DNA of 64,000 bases from Fagopyrum homotropicum (lineage: Eukaryota; Streptophyta; Magnoliopsida; Caryophyllales; Polygonaceae), in NCBI GenBank assembly GCA_033239125.1, contig BSWB01000003.1, forward strand, positions 131,182,320 through 131,246,319, written 5' to 3'. Position 1 is the stretch's first letter, and each line of letters begins with the position of its first letter. Made by a program: the position numbers and the translations under genes. Under the pieces are notes generated by a model that made no database searches, was not told the origin of the DNA, and was given only the letters and a program-made list of their open reading frames with translations. Shown in pieces: positions 22,163-35,483 of the stretch.

Positions 22163-25100
22163 ATGGTTGTTGAGGCTATTGCCAATCCGAAAATGATTGA
22201 GGATGATGATGATGATACCCCTATAGTTTTTAAGAGAAGGGATGTATCGAAGCAACATCAGTTAAACCCAGAACTAAAAGGATGTTCATCAGCAGAATCT
22301 GCTAAACCATCAGGGAAGGTTCAAGATACACGAACCTCCAATGCTCATGCTTCTTCTGCCCCGAAGGGGAAGGTGGTTCAAGCTTCAAAACCTTCATCTT
22401 CTAAACCATCTTCAGTTCAGAAGTCACCTTCCCTGTCGGGCAAGTTGTCTCCTTTGAGGCCAACTCCACAAACTTCAACCTCTTCTTTGGGTAGTGAGCA
22501 TAAGAAGACGGTTCAAGCTTCAAAACCTCCATCTTCTAAACCACCATTAGTTCAGAAATCACCCGCCTTGTTGGGTAAGGTGTCTCCTTTGAAGTCACCT
22601 CCACAAACTTCAACCTCTTCTTTGGATAGTGGGGATAAGAAGGTGGTTCAAGCTTCAAAACCTTCCTCTTCTAAACCACCTGTAATTCATAAATCACCCA
22701 CCTTGTCAGGTAAGGTATCTCCTTTGAAGTCAACTCCACAAACTTCAACCTGTTCTTTGGGTAGTCAGGATAAGAAGGTCTGGACTGAGAAACCTGTAAC
22801 AATTAAAGAGATGCCTAGAAAGGATGTACCTATTAAGAAGGAGAAGCCCTCAACTAGCGATTCTGAAGATTCTGAAGATGACATGCCACTTAGTTCTAGG
22901 CTTTCAATTCGAAAGAACGATAGCAACACGGGCAACAAAGAACAGGGGAGCTCCTCAAAGCCATTGAATGGGAACTCTTCAGACATGTCAGATGATGACA
23001 AACCATTGGCTTCAAAACTGAAGCTAAATGGATCAGTTAAGAGGGAGAATCAAGTGAAGAATCCATCAGTTGTGCCTGCTAAGAGACCTTTAACTGATTC
23101 AGTCTCTGGTCAATCTTTACAAAAAAAGCTGAAGCCTTCAAGTGAAACTGGTCCTAACAAAGCTAACTTGACTTCCATGAAGTCAGAGCCAGACGATGAG
23201 AGTGATCACATTCCAATAGCCCAGCGAATGAAGAAACCAGCACAAGCGCTTGCTAAGAAGTCTGAGGCCTTGAAGCAGAAAGTGACCAAAGTAAATTCTT
23301 CTTCATTCAAAAAGGATAAAAAGAAGATGAAGAAAATCAATAACCAGTCAAAGTTCTCTAAATCATCAAAGGTTCCTCCCGGTTCCGGTGATGGCCAGAA
23401 ATGGACTACCTTAGAACACAGCGGTGTAATTTTCCCCCCTTTATACACACCTCATGGGGTTAAAATGCTCTATGATGGTAAGCCAGTAGATCTGACTCCA
23501 GAGCAAGAGGAGGTGAGGAGTATTCGTTCATCTATCTTCGTAATATTCAGAGTTTTAACTTTTAAGTTGTGTTTGTGATGGAAGTTGTTGTGGTTATACA
23601 TCTGACGTCTTGTTTTTTTGCAGGTCGCAACAATGTACGCTGTAATGCTGGATACAGATTATATACAGAAGCCGAAATTCAACGAAAACTTCTTCAACGA
23701 CTGGAAAAAGCTTCTGGGGAAAAATCATGTGATTCAAGATCTTAAGAAATGTGATTTTCGCCCTATCCAGCAGTGGCATCTCAGGGAGAAGGAGAAAAAG
23801 AAACAGATGACCACTGAAGTAAGTCTTACGATTGTATCTGATCTGACTATAGTTAGCTATGGCAACACATAAAAAGTTAGGATTTTTGTAATTGATGAAG
23901 CAGAGGCTATCTATTAAAATTTCCAGTAGGCTTATGATTATGCACAGATGAGCTAATAGCCTGTTTTTGAGTTGGTTTCTCCTGTATCTGATGGAGTTTC
24001 TGCTTGTAGGAGAAGAAGGCTATAAAAGAAGAGAAATTGAAACAGGAGGAGAAGTACATGTGGGCTGTTGTTGACGGAGTGAAGGAAAAGGTTTGGTTTT
24101 CCATCTATTATATATTTGCTTTGTATTGTTCTCTTATGCGACCTATAATTTATGCCGGCTAATCATGTGCTGTCTAATGACACATAAAAGTCATGTTATT
24201 TCCTTATAACAAATTAGTCCACAAGGCATTTGAACTTTCACGGATTTTTGGAAGAAAAAGGTGACAATTTTGGTAGAGTAATTGAGTAGATATCGCATCC
24301 CTTAACACCATAAGATTTTTCTTATCTTGGACCATGAATATTAGTGTCAGAACTTTTTGGAACAGGTGACATTTCTTCAACTAAAGTCTTACTCTATCTC
24401 CATGGAGCTGAAGCTGTACCTGTAATGTTGCTTTTGAAATGAGCTAGATGTGGAAACTGATTGTTTCACTTGCACTTGGCCGAATCAATCAGTTGGAAGT
24501 GTTTGATATTAATATATGACATATCTCGTATTTCTACAAGTATTTATACACTAGAATGCCACTTAGTAAACGGGTACGTTAAAAGTACCCACAAACATAA
24601 AGTAATGATGTGAAAAAGAACTGTCATATTTTCTCATTGTAGAACTCATGAAGGGAAGTCAAGGATGGATTCTTCTTTGCCTTGCCTATTGTACATGTGA
24701 ATTCTGTACTATTTTTATTTCCGTATATTTACTGTTTATTTCTGTTCTGCTCATAAATGGGTGGTTCTACATGCATCATTGCTGACCAATGGTTTCCACA
24801 CCATATTCCATTATTATTAGGATAAGTTTTTGATGGAGCCACGGGCGTCACATTTTTTGGGTGCTTTTCTATTGGTTAGGCATTATTGATAAGTTATTTC
24901 ATCTTATAGTTGTGGATGTTGCTTTTACACTTTTGTACGTGGTTGTTCTGGGATGCATTCTTCTTACTAAAGGAAGTCGTTAGGTAGAGGCTTGACTTTA
25001 TAAAATACCAGTGTTGTCTGTATTTTTCTGTATGGTGGAAGATGTAGTTTTGTGTCTACATTGATCCGAAATTGGTTGCATCTACAAGACTTTATATATG

Positions 25101-28100
25101 TGCAATTGTAATTTCTCTTTCAGGTTGGGAACTTCAGAGTGGAGCCTCCTGGATTGTTTCGAGGCCGTGGTGAACATCCCAAGGTTCTTCTGATGGATTT
25201 TAATTAATATTGAGATTAATATTACCAATACTATTTGGTGGAGGTAAAATGATGAAGTCATCAAAGTTAAAATTTAATGGTCATTGAACTCTTGATGCAG
25301 ATGGGAAAACTTAAAAGCCGCATTCATCCTTCTGACATTACACTAAACATAGGAAAAAATGCTCCTATTCCTGAGTGTCCTGTCCCTGGTGAAAGGTTAT
25401 ATTAATCTTCCTTGCAATGGACACAAATGTGCAATTATGAATGCTTAAGGATATCATTGTATTTTTATTGATGCAATATGTGGCGTCTCTTCGAACTTCT
25501 TTACAGGTGGAAGGAAGTTCGACATGACAATACAGTCACATGGCTGGCTTTCTGGAATGATCCAATTAATCCCAAGGAGTTTAAGTATGTTTTTCTTGCA
25601 GCTAGTAGTACATTAAAGGGCCAAAGTGACAAGGAGAAATATGAGAAATCAAGGAAGTTGAAGGTTGGTCCATTTGCTCAGTTACTATACATATGGTTAT
25701 GGACCTTATGGTGGTGGCAAATGATGTTTGAGGGGGCTGTGGTTTGTATGATTGCAGGATTATATTCGAGGCATCCGAACTGCCTACACAAAGAATTTTA
25801 CAAGTGGGGACATGACAAAGCGACAAATAGCAGTGGCTACATATCTTATTGATAGACTGGCTCTTAGGGCCGGTAATGAGAAGGTACGAGGTCTGCTTCG
25901 GCTTAAAAATAATTCATTTTGTTTTCTTTTTGCAGGATGAAGTTTGCGGGGACAAATATGCATGCAGATAATTTTGAATTAATTAAAATCTGAAAATCAA
26001 GTTTAGAAGGCTCCTAAAAATCGATTTCTAGAATGCCACAAATATGCATGCAAAGGCTGCTTTGTGGAATTTTTATAATGTTGTGAGTCGAAGGTAAGTT
26101 TTTAACTGAAGCTTTGACCTCATAGTGTTGCATACTCGCATGTGGAGTGTGCTTCGGGGTCTTGTTTCTAGATGAGTCATAAGCCTTTTCAAATAGAAAT
26201 GGTCTGTGTCTATAGATGCAAAAAAGTTACTCCAAAAGGCCAATGCTTGAATTAAGCAGTGCCCAAAATTAATTCCATGAGATTTATTTTGAACCTTTTG
26301 AGGTTTTGACTGATGGTTGGTTGTAAAAATTTACTATATTTTTGCATATACTTTATGTCCCGGGTTTAATATATCACATCTTAGCTGTACCTCATACCTG
26401 TATCACAATTCAATTATACAACTTTACCTCATACCTCATACCTGTATCACAATCCACTGGTGTTATGATCATTGTTTTTAACGATGTCAAAGTAAATCTG
26501 CCTTTGATGCTTGCTTTCTTGCAGGATGATGATGAAGCAGATACAGTTGGTTGCTGTACGTTGAAGGTGGAAAATGTGAAACCAATTCCTCCTAATATAT
26601 TGGAGGTAAGATGATGTGATTGCTGCTCTCTTTGAAATCAATCTCAAAACATCTAGACGATACATTGTATCTTAATCAATGTAGCTCGGAAACACCAAAA
26701 GGAGGGCAGCGTTTCTGTTGCCGTTTCCTAGGAAACTCTGAAACATGGGCACACAAATCCCTATGTTAAACTATGGCAACAATACCGTTTCCCCATTTTC
26801 ATATTGTTTATGCTCAACATAAATCTTAATTTATGGCACTCGAGAGAAGGGTATTTTTAATCATATTCACCTATGAATGTTACACTTCTGCAAAAAAATA
26901 TATAAAAGATTCCAACTTCTCTTTGAAGTTTATCCACGTTTGCCTGCTTCATAAATTCCTAATACTGTTTTTTAATGACCCAGTTTGACTTCCTGGGTAA
27001 AGATTCAATTAGGTACCATAAGCAGTTCGAAGCTGAACCACTCGTGTTCAAGGCTGTTGAACAGTTTCGGAAAGGTATCTGCTGACTATCCTCTTTGAGA
27101 ACTTTTTAAACTAATAATGGCATGGAGTCCTTTTATTGAATGTGTTTTTGTTTACTAGGAAAAAGTGGCAGTGATGACCTTTTTGATATGTTGGATACTA
27201 GTAAATTGAATGCCCATTTAAAAGAACTCATGCCTGGCCTCACGGCAAAGGTTTTCCGTACATATAACGCCTCATTTACGCTTGATGATATGGTAATATT
27301 TCCTTTCCTTCTCCATTTCCCCCTTTTGTATCTTTTTCGTTTGGTTCCAGAATTTACATATGCTTGTTTGAAGATCTGATCCACATGCTCGATTGTTTCG
27401 GAGATATGTGTTCCTGTTTTACTTGTATCTTATTTTTGGACTGAGAATATGAATATCAATCACTTCAACATGTGTTCTTCGAAGTAATTTGTTTTCTATA
27501 CGTTGATGATGGTTTGTGAAAGCTAACAGCAGCATGCTGGATGTGCGGTGAAAAGAGATTTGCGTATATATGAGACACATAGAAGTCATGACTAATATGC
27601 TTCGTGACAAAATATACATTGTATTGCTTAGATATAGATGAGTTCTTGACAAAAACTTCAACTTTAATGTGTTACGTACGGCTGATCATAGATATTGTTG
27701 TGAATATGATGCATCAAATTTCATTATTCTTCTATGTAATTCACCTGGAGTGCATCTGCCTCATCTTGCTTTTCTTTTTGGGCAGATGTATTAAATTTCT
27801 TAACTTGTGCTTTTGATTGTTTAGTTGAGTACAGGAGCTGAGGATGGTGATATGATTCAGAAAATATGTAGCTATCAGCATGCCAACAAGCAGGTAATCA
27901 GAGGCACATCACACATGGATTGTGCTTTTCTAGTTCATTCAAGTTTTGGATTGTGTTGCTGAAGTGGCTACGGCTAGTTCTAGTCCTAGCAATCGGTAGT
28001 AAATGAAAAAAAAGATGCGTTGGCATGCACCTTTTTACATATGCAATGGGGTGATAGGATCATCACTTTGGTCTAGCGGCGGGCACCCTGTGGACTCGAG

Positions 28101-29637
28101 CCAAAACTATATTTATTCTTTAAAGCTAAAACATCTAGTTATATTTTTAACGAGAAACTACAAAATAAAAATTGATCAACCTTAATACTATATAGTCAAT
28201 GCCTCCTGATTTTGTTTTCTGCCAGGTAGGAGTGGTCAACTCCTTGTTAAACTGTAGGTTAAATGTTATCTGTAATACAGAATAAATAAATAAAAAATTG
28301 GTTTTGCAAAACGTTTAGTGTGTGCCCGCTTCCTCTCACCTTGTACCTATGCAAAAGACTTGTCACCTTTCTTCCCTCAGACATTGTTCCTTCTTCATTC
28401 CTGATAGGTTTTTTTTTTGTAAATTACAGGTTGCCATCATTTGCAACCATCAACGTACCGTATCGAAGTCCCACAATGCACAGATGGAGAGGCTAACTGA
28501 GAAAATAAACGAATTAAAGGTATCTTCTGTGTGCCCTTGCAGGAGGAATTTTAGGCCTTGTATCATATTTCATGTTACCGTGCCAGATTTTTAATCTACA
28601 TACAAAGTTCAAGCAAAGAACTAATGTATGTGTCAGGGACAGCTTTTCTTTTCACCGAGCGGGTATTGTTAAATTATTTCTTGTTTCTTAATGGCGGGCT
28701 TGGAGGTAGCTTGATCTTCCCAATATACTGTGTAAATTACAGTTGCTCGTGCCATAGTTATGGCGTGGCTAGATTTTTAGACCATCGCAAAGAACTTTTG
28801 AGTACATGCATAGTATTAACCATATAAAAGATGCTTCCTGTCATGATCGTCTTTGCTGATGATAATTCTTGAGGGATGGTTTCCCATCTGCTTTTGCTTA
28901 TGTAAATTCCGATGCATACAATTTCATGCCTCATATATTATTCTTGCTGACCATATGAGCTGGTATACAGGATGTGATGAGTGAACTTGAGACCGATTTG
29001 GCTCGGGCAAAGAAAGGGAAACCACCCTTAAAAGATGCAAGTGGAAAGCAGAAGAGAAATCTGACTCCGGAAGCGTAATTTGATACATTCCTCCCTTAGT
29101 TTTACTAGTTTACATTTGGGAACTTATAGCCTTGATTGTTTTCTTTCCCTTTGCAGTTATTCTAATATTTGGTTAAAAATGTGCAGCATAGCAAAGAAGA
29201 TAGACCAAACAAAAGCGAAGATTGACAAGATGGAACTTGATATGCAGACCAAAGAGGACCTAAAAGAAATCGCACTAGGCACATCAAAGATAAACTATCT
29301 TGATCCTAGGATCACAGTTGCATGGTGCAAGAGAAACGAGGTTCCTATTGAAAAGGTAAAGCGAATTTTTCTTTGTCAATCACCATAAAGCAAAAATACC
29401 ATATCTCAAAGCTGTGCTATGGGTTCCAGTTAGACCTCAGTAATTGCAATACCCCAATAAATAGATCACATATTCTGTTCTTGTAAATTCAATAGCAAAA
29501 AGAGAACAAAATGAGTTGGATTATTCAGTTTTCCTTGTGTTACCATCTTTGCTGTGTTTCTTCTGCAGATATTCAACAAGTCTCTTCTGGCAAAGTTTGC
29601 ATGGGCAATGGATGTTGATCCCAGCTTCAGATTCTGA
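22163..29637 (+). CDS. TOP1: DNA topoisomerase I (type IB)
   Basis: Nuclear enzyme that relaxes supercoils by transient single-strand cleavage via a 3'-phosphotyrosine. Fifteen coding exons join in phase: 22163-23512, 23624-23818, 24010-24090, 25124-25183, 25301-25395, 25507-25663, 25758-25883, 26525-26605, 26984-27074, 27159-27292, 27825-27893, 28430-28519, 28971-29074, 29187-29355, 29569-29637; 956 aa. Residues 1-420 are a Lys/Ser/Pro-rich disordered nuclear region with a 3 x 45-aa repeat. The core starts near 430 (LEHSGVIFPPLY). Catalytic residues are all present: R683 (LRAGNEK), K721 (FLGKDS), R779 (VFRTYNAS), H820 (CNHQR) and Y915 (SKINYLDPRI, codon 29296-29298). A Lys-rich coiled linker (about 830-895) joins core to C-terminal domain. 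Asn914 before the Tyr is the camptothecin-sensitive form; resistant producer plants have Ser there. No frame damage. Arabidopsis has two TOP1 genes; orthology to either is not decided here. Confidence 0.96.
22373..22777 (+). repeat. Three in-frame 135-bp repeats in TOP1 exon 1
   Basis: Residues 71-205 are three consecutive 45-aa units, each starting VQASKP, followed by KSP, GK-SPL and PQTST-SL motifs, and ending in KK before the next unit. Unit starts are at residues 71, 116 and 161, exactly 45 apart, with no gaps. The repeat lies in the disordered N-terminal tail, which in this family carries nuclear and nucleolar targeting signals, and it is rich in Ser-Pro pairs. Confidence 0.92.
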
Positions 29638-30540
29638 CAATGCTGGACACATTTCATAATTCTAACACTTGTATGAGAAATCTGTATCCCAATTTTATCT
29701 TGATCTTCCTTTAATCACATACTATTGTGGGTGGAAATTGTAGAGGGACTGTCCGCGATGTTTTATCATATAAACCAGCTTAATCATGAATATCAATCAC
29801 AGAAATGTCAGACACTATGATCGGATGTTGATAGTTTCGTTATCCTCATAGTTATGGCAATATGTTTCGGCATGGTTTCAAAATTACACGGAATGATTTG
29901 CTTGTAAATGTTATGAAATTGTAGGTCTTACCATTGACAAGCATAAAGTGTAGAGAAGTTTGGCATTGGACAAAAGTTGTAGGTTTTGAGCCTAAAATGT
30001 GTCACTTACCTTACAAGAGTGCAAAGTAGAGGGTAACTCTTGTTCTCCATTGATGTCCTTGTCTGCTAGTTTTGTGAATAGTTGCCTTCATTCCAATGCA
30101 AAGCCTTGTTGGAGGTCACTTGTATTGCCAATACACTTGAAAATGAAGGATTTGTCAACTTCCCCCTGTTTTCATGCCATTTTCACCAAGAGAATGGAAC
30201 ATACTATCATTAATTAGTGTTATATTGTTGAAAACTTGAAAGTCATAAGGCATAAATACAAGTGTTAAGTTACTGAAAATAGGTAAAAAGAAATTAGTTA
30301 TTGTGTAGAGTTTAGTGAAGAAGAAAAGTTGTAGTTGTTACATAAGCCGTAAAGCATCAAAATCAGGAAAAGCATAATGCAGCTGTAAAATTAAGTTTGT
30401 GATGGTGGACATTTCATTTCAAGGGTTAACCCTACCATCATATATAGCTTCAAACACAATCTTTCAAGGGGTGTTAATGATTTTTTTGGTCTTAGTTTAA
30501 ACATATTAATTAATTTAGGGGAAAACCGATTTATACTGTT
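29638..30540. other. TOP1 3' flank and intergenic DNA
   Basis: The first 200-300 bases after the stop should be the TOP1 3' UTR; the poly(A) site is not evident. The rest holds no recognisable gene or element. Confidence 0.5.
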
Positions 30541-30861
30541 GTTTTCTTTGATTTTACTTTATTTTATTTTATTTGTCTCTTTTCCCCTATACTAACTTTA
30601 AGTCAACTATAAAATTGAATGAGGGACCGGAACCGAAAAATATAAATTTAAGGGTACAATTTTAAATTTACAACTTTTGAATACCATCCGAAAATACCTA
30701 AACCTTAAGGTTTCATCCTTTTTTTTTTTTTTTTTTTTTTTATAACTTTTGCATTCTAGTTCATTCGTGAATTTATATATAAAAATATTTAAAACTTGCA
30801 AATTTCTAATCTACTCTTGTTATTTTTTCATATTCGGTTCAATATCCAAGGTTTGTCAAAA

Positions 30862-31371
30862 TCTTATATATATATATTATAGGAGTAGCATCTAAATCCA
30901 CGTGTCTCAACCTGAGAACTCTAATACCACGTGTCATTTTAACAATTAATAACAACCCTAAATTTTTTAATTAACTTTCTTAAATCTTAAATCTTATCCT
31001 ATCATAAATCTTAAATTTTTAAATTTGGTAATTTCAATAACATTGTTAAAATCCAAAAATAATTACTAAAAATTTTACTCATATTTCTCCTCAACCCATA
31101 AACTTTTTTAAATCTTTTCATTATGTAATTTAAATGTATATTTTTTAATTGATGATATAAATTGGATAATTTTTTAAAAAAAATATCTAAAATCTTTTGT
31201 CAACCTTATTCAAAGAGTGCATTATAAGTTTTCTATATTGATTTTATTAATTAAATTTTTTTATTAAATTTATAGTGCATAAATTATATTAAAATCTAAT
31301 AAAATAATTTTATATTTATATATATAATAGATATTAAATCAAATCCCGTACAAGACCGGGTAATACACTAG
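30862..31371 (+). mobile_element. Non-autonomous Helitron A (510 bp)
   Basis: Starts TCTTATATATATA and ends tacaCTAG. A short hairpin (CCCG...CGGG, about 31345-31360) lies 7 bases before the CTAG, the standard Helitron 3' structure. It sits between A and T. Duplicate copy B shows the empty site at about 36318 (gaaa/ttaaaatag), so both ends are fixed to the base and no target duplication exists, as expected for Helitrons. There is no Rep/helicase coding. Confidence 0.88.
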
Positions 31372-31575
31372 TTAAAATAGTAAATGCCTAATTTAATATT
31401 TGTTCACATGGAAGGCCCACTAATGAGTTGTTGAGATCCTGTATATATTAAATTATTATTTTTATTTAAAAAATATTTAATTTATAATGATAATTATTAA
31501 ATACAACAAAGTACTAAACTGACCACACTTTTACCGAATAAGATGATATATCACAATTATAGTAAATGATATATT

Positions 31576-31581
<6 letters not shown>

Positions 31582-31619
<38 letters not shown>
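31582..31619. repeat. (AT)n microsatellite in copy A
   Basis: About 19 AT units directly abutting the left end of the GTTCAGGTA-family MITE. The same microsatellite is longer in copy B (36560-36640). Confidence 0.95.
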
Positions 31620-31621
<2 letters not shown>

Positions 31622-32419
31622 AAGTGTTCAATTAAGGCCCATTATTCCGGTAAGGCCGTGCGGCCGTCTGTACGGCCGACACGTGTCCCGAAATTTTATT
31701 TTTTTATTTTTATTTTTTTTTTAAACGAGTAAAAGTAATAGGTCAAAACTTATTATGAAATAGTTCATAACTTATAAAAGGATAGTTCATGAATTATAAT
31801 AGAATAGTTCATAGTGTAAAATTTATAAAGGATTGAAAGTAATAGTTCAAAACTTATTAAGTAATAGTTCATAACTTCTAAAAGGATAGTTCATGAATTA
31901 TAATAGAATAATTCATAGTGCAAAATTTATAAAGGAGTGAAAGTAATAGTTCATAACTTATTATGGGATAGTTCATGAATTATAATAGAATAGTTCATGA
32001 ATTATAATAGAATAGTTTAAAGTGCAAAAATTTATAAAGGAGTGAAAGTAATAGTTCAAAACTTATTATAGGATAGTTCATGAATTATAATAGATAGTTT
32101 AAAGTGCAAAAATTTATAAAGGAGTGAAAGTAATAGTTCAAAACTTATTATAGGATAGTTCATGAATTATAATAGAATAGTTCATGGATTATATTAAAAA
32201 GTAATAGTTCAGGGATTATATGGGAATAGTTCAAAGTTTATAGGATAATAGTGCATAAATTATAACATGGTAGTTCAAATAAATTTTCATTAGTTTCCGG
32301 AAAAAAAAAAAATCGTTTCAGAAAAGAGAAAATTTTTTTTTTTTTCGGGACACGTGTCGCCCTTACGTACGGCCGTACGGCCGTACCGCAATAAAAGGGT
32401 CGTACCTGACCATTTACCT
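31620..32419. mobile_element. GTTCAGGTA-family MULE-like MITE, copy 2
   Basis: The ends form an inverted repeat of about 70 bp: left includes aaggccgtgcggccgtc and acacgtgtcccga, right includes gggacacgtgtcg and acggccgtacggccgtac. The interior is a longer version of the atagttcatgaattataa minisatellite, with a gtgaaagtaatagttcaaaa unit repeated about every 85-120 bp. Both flanks are AT repeats, so a 9-bp target duplication of AT units is possible but cannot be proved. No coding. Confidence 0.8.
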
Positions 32420-33014
32420 ATATATATATATAATTATACCTCATATATTTATAAATAAGAATTACTTATAATGCATCTATATCTGAATTTTTTTAAAGAA
32501 ATTACACTTAATATTGTCACAAACAATAAATTTATTTAATATTTTTTGAATAAAATGAAGAAGTAAAAAAATAAGAAAGTGTTGTCAACAAGGGTCGAGC
32601 ATCGAAGGTGACCGTATTTATTACTAATCCCACCATATAAATTACCTTCATCGGCAATGTGTCAATATAGTGATCGTATCAAATGTTAACCGAAAGCGCA
32701 TTTTGAATGCGTCACGTATCTGGTTTCTGAAACCGTACCAATAAAGTGACTGTATCCGTGTCAGAGATTTTGTTTTGGATAGATTCACAAAAAGAAATTA
32801 TTAAGGTTTCAAAACCGTGATATTTTTTCACGGTTACGCATTGCAAATGCGGTTGACGTTTGTGAAATCATTTTCGTGAATTCATAACTTCAGTTGTTAT
32901 ACAATGAGAGGTTTGTAGAGCTCATACGATGAGGTTTGTAGAGCAAGAGATGCTAAGTTAAATGAATGTCAGGATTCATGCTTACGCTTCATTATTGCCA
33001 TGTTAAAAGGTTTA

Positions 33015-33863
33015 GGGTGTGTTTAGGAACCTTATTTTACTAGATGATGGAGATGAAGGTAGCTTAAGAGATGAAGACAAAAACATGTGAGGTGTTTGGG
33101 AGGTCAACTTTCACTAGATGAAGTAAGATGAAGCAAGATTAAGGTAGATGAAAAATGCCCAAATTTGTAAGCTTCCTACATGTAGATGATGGAGATGAAG
33201 CTAGATGATGGACCATATTTTTCCAAATTAACCATTTCCACAATTATAATAATAAAGTCAATAAATAAAGCTTACTAAATTTAAATTAAATTTTTTTATA
33301 AATTTAAAATACTCATTTAAAAAAATCACCTACTAAATGTTTTTCATAAAACCAACTTATAAATTTAAAAATACCAATTTCAAATTTTAATTATCCACAT
33401 TATTGAATATTTTTTTTATTAAATTGTGTGCATTTAATTTTGTGAAAGATTGGTAAGTATTATTTTTTTTAAGTGAATAACTTTAAATTCATAATTCTTA
33501 CACATTTTTATGTTTATTTAGTAAAATAAATTACAAATTATATTTAATATAAATTTACTTATAAATTTAAATTAACAAATTTTTTTTATTAGCCACTTAT
33601 TGTATAATTTTCGTATTATATAGTTATTATAATATTGTACAACTATAATATCTATTTAAATATAATAGATAATGTCAATTTTCGTAACTTTACATTTATA
33701 TCAGCTTCGATAAGCTCGTAGTTTCCCAAACGCTCAACAAGCTTATAAAAAAAAATCAGCTAGTTCATTCAACTACTTATTTCAGCTACCCAATCAGTTT
33801 CAGCTACAATAAGCTTCAGTTTCAGCTTCATCTACAATAAGTTCGTGGTTCCCAAACAGACCC
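33015..33863. mobile_element. Tourist-like (PIF/Harbinger) non-autonomous element (849 bp)
   Basis: Terminal repeats GGGTGTGTTTAGGAACC and, read backwards from the right, GGGTCTGTTTGGGAACC. Flanked by a TTA duplication at 33012-33014 and 33864-33866. The paralogous copy B has the empty site with a single TTA at about 37859. TTA duplication plus GGG-TGTTT ends fit PIF/Harbinger. The sub-terminal regions repeat tagatgatggagatgaag-type words. No transposase. Confidence 0.87.
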
Positions 33864-34136
33864 TTAATCAAACTGTTGATTGGTTGTTCTACTTTTTGTT
33901 TGTTTACATAATTTAGAAAGATTGTTGTTGGTGATTAAATATTTTTTTAGTTATAGTTGAAACAGTTATAAAATTAAACTTATTTACGTTGTTTGTTACA
34001 TAGAACGCGTTCGGTATCCCGGGATTATCGAGATTATTGAGAGATTATTCTGTCCATTTCTTTCATCCACTTCAACATGTATTATCGAGATTATTGAAAT
34101 TTTAATCTCCTAGATAATGTACCTATTGTTACGCTA

Positions 34137-35483
34137 AGATCGTGATGGGCAAATGGTTTTAAATTTATAACTCGAACTAAATCCTAAACTACCTAGCGAA
34201 ACCCGCAGTGTACGGGTCGTTTTGTAGAAAGGGATAGTATTCCGAGGTCGAACACAAGGACTGAGGTGAAACTAAGTCATTCAATGATCGAAAATAGTGC
34301 GAATCTAGACTAAGATAAGATGAGGAATAAAGAAAATGGAAGACACAATGTTTTTGGAGGGTTTTGGGTGATCAAACAAAGATCACAAATATGTGAACAC
34401 AATCAAGCAACGCAAACACACAAAAACACAAAAGATAGGAGAATGGAAGTAGCAAGCGGATTCTAGAGTTTGGAAGTCCGGTTATGGCATAGACTCAAGC
34501 TATCTAATCATTCTTTGGATTTACTATGATATGTTGGGATTAAGCGTTTCTAGATTGGGATCAATTACCGGGTAGGTCTCATGGTCCACTAGTCCATTCC
34601 TAAGGTCTCATTACCGGGTAAGTCTCTAAGAACCTAAGGATAGGAATTCTACACAAACCGGATTATTACCTAGAGATCTAACCTATCCTTACCGGGTAAG
34701 TCTCGGAAAGGGAAGTTCTAAGCAACTATCCTAGCACACTTAGTCCAATGGCGGCTTGTGAGGCTCACCACTACCTAAGGTTTGTTATCTTTGGAATCTA
34801 AGAGTAAGGATTACCGGATAAGTCTCTCCTAACACTTAGTTGCTAACACTAGGATAGAATTAGCTCAACAAACACTAGGATTTCAACATTTAAGTCATCC
34901 AAGGGCAAAACTAAGTCCATCCTATCATAGTCCTAGCCATAACCCTTCTTTCCTTACCCTAGAATCGCAATCTATCTAGCCAACAACAAACATTTCAAGA
35001 TCAATCTCCACAAATAAGGCATGCTTGCAAGTCATGGTCAAATGATGAAGAACAATCCAAAGAAAAGACATTAAAAGCATAGAGTAGAAATTACCAAATT
35101 CTTACAAGGCTCCAAGAGCTAATCCAAGTTGTCAACAATGAACTCCTCTCTCAAAACCACTCTAATCTCACTCTAAAACGGGAATCTACACTAATCTCTT
35201 CCAAGAACACCCCTAATGGGTGCTTGGAAGAGAGGCAACAATGGAGAAGTGTTTTTGGGGAAGAAGATAGGTCAAAAGAGAGGAGAAGGATTCCCAATTA
35301 CAGCCTGCAAAATCCTTTAAATACCCACTAGGATGCAAGAGCAATGGAAGAGATCGTGGCCAGCTGTCAATGTGGTCCTGGCAAGAATCACGGGCAAGTC
35401 CACGGCCGTGGTCTTGGTCTAGACCGTGGTTTGTTCCAGAGGTTGCTTCTAGGCTCGTTAAGCCATGATTTGGTGCATGGCTT
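34137..35483. mobile_element. Partial Athila-like LTR between the duplication copies
   Basis: From TGTTACGCTAAGATCGTGATG to tggtgcatggctt, this matches the LTR at 55551-57087 in the same orientation, including the four taccgg-taagtct motifs and the ccacggccgtgg palindrome (35400-35411). The last roughly 277 bases of the LTR are missing because duplication copy B begins at 35484. It is a solo, truncated LTR with no internal region. The short stretch 34000-34136 before it is unassigned. Confidence 0.85.

Larger units (their letters stand above)
30541..33999 (+). repeat. Segmental duplication, copy A
   Basis: This segment matches 35484-37997 in the same orientation, 4.94 kb away. The first 170 bases (from gattttacttt to aatacctaaacctt) are almost identical. 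Further matching blocks are at 31372-31580, 32460-32530, 32680-33010 and 33864-33999. Differences are mainly insertions: a Helitron (30862), a GTTCAGGTA-family MITE (31620) and a Tourist-like element (33015). No gene is present, and the original nature of the duplicated sequence is unknown. Confidence 0.88.

Noticed and set aside
22163..23578. 471-codon single-exon gene
   Set aside because: The last 21 codons after EQEE are intron read-through; the family continues VATMYAVML from the exon at 23624.
28060..28120. tRNA-like phrase ggtctagcggcgggcaccc near gactcgagcc
   Set aside because: It lies in a TOP1 intron; no acceptor stem or anticodon arm could be paired.
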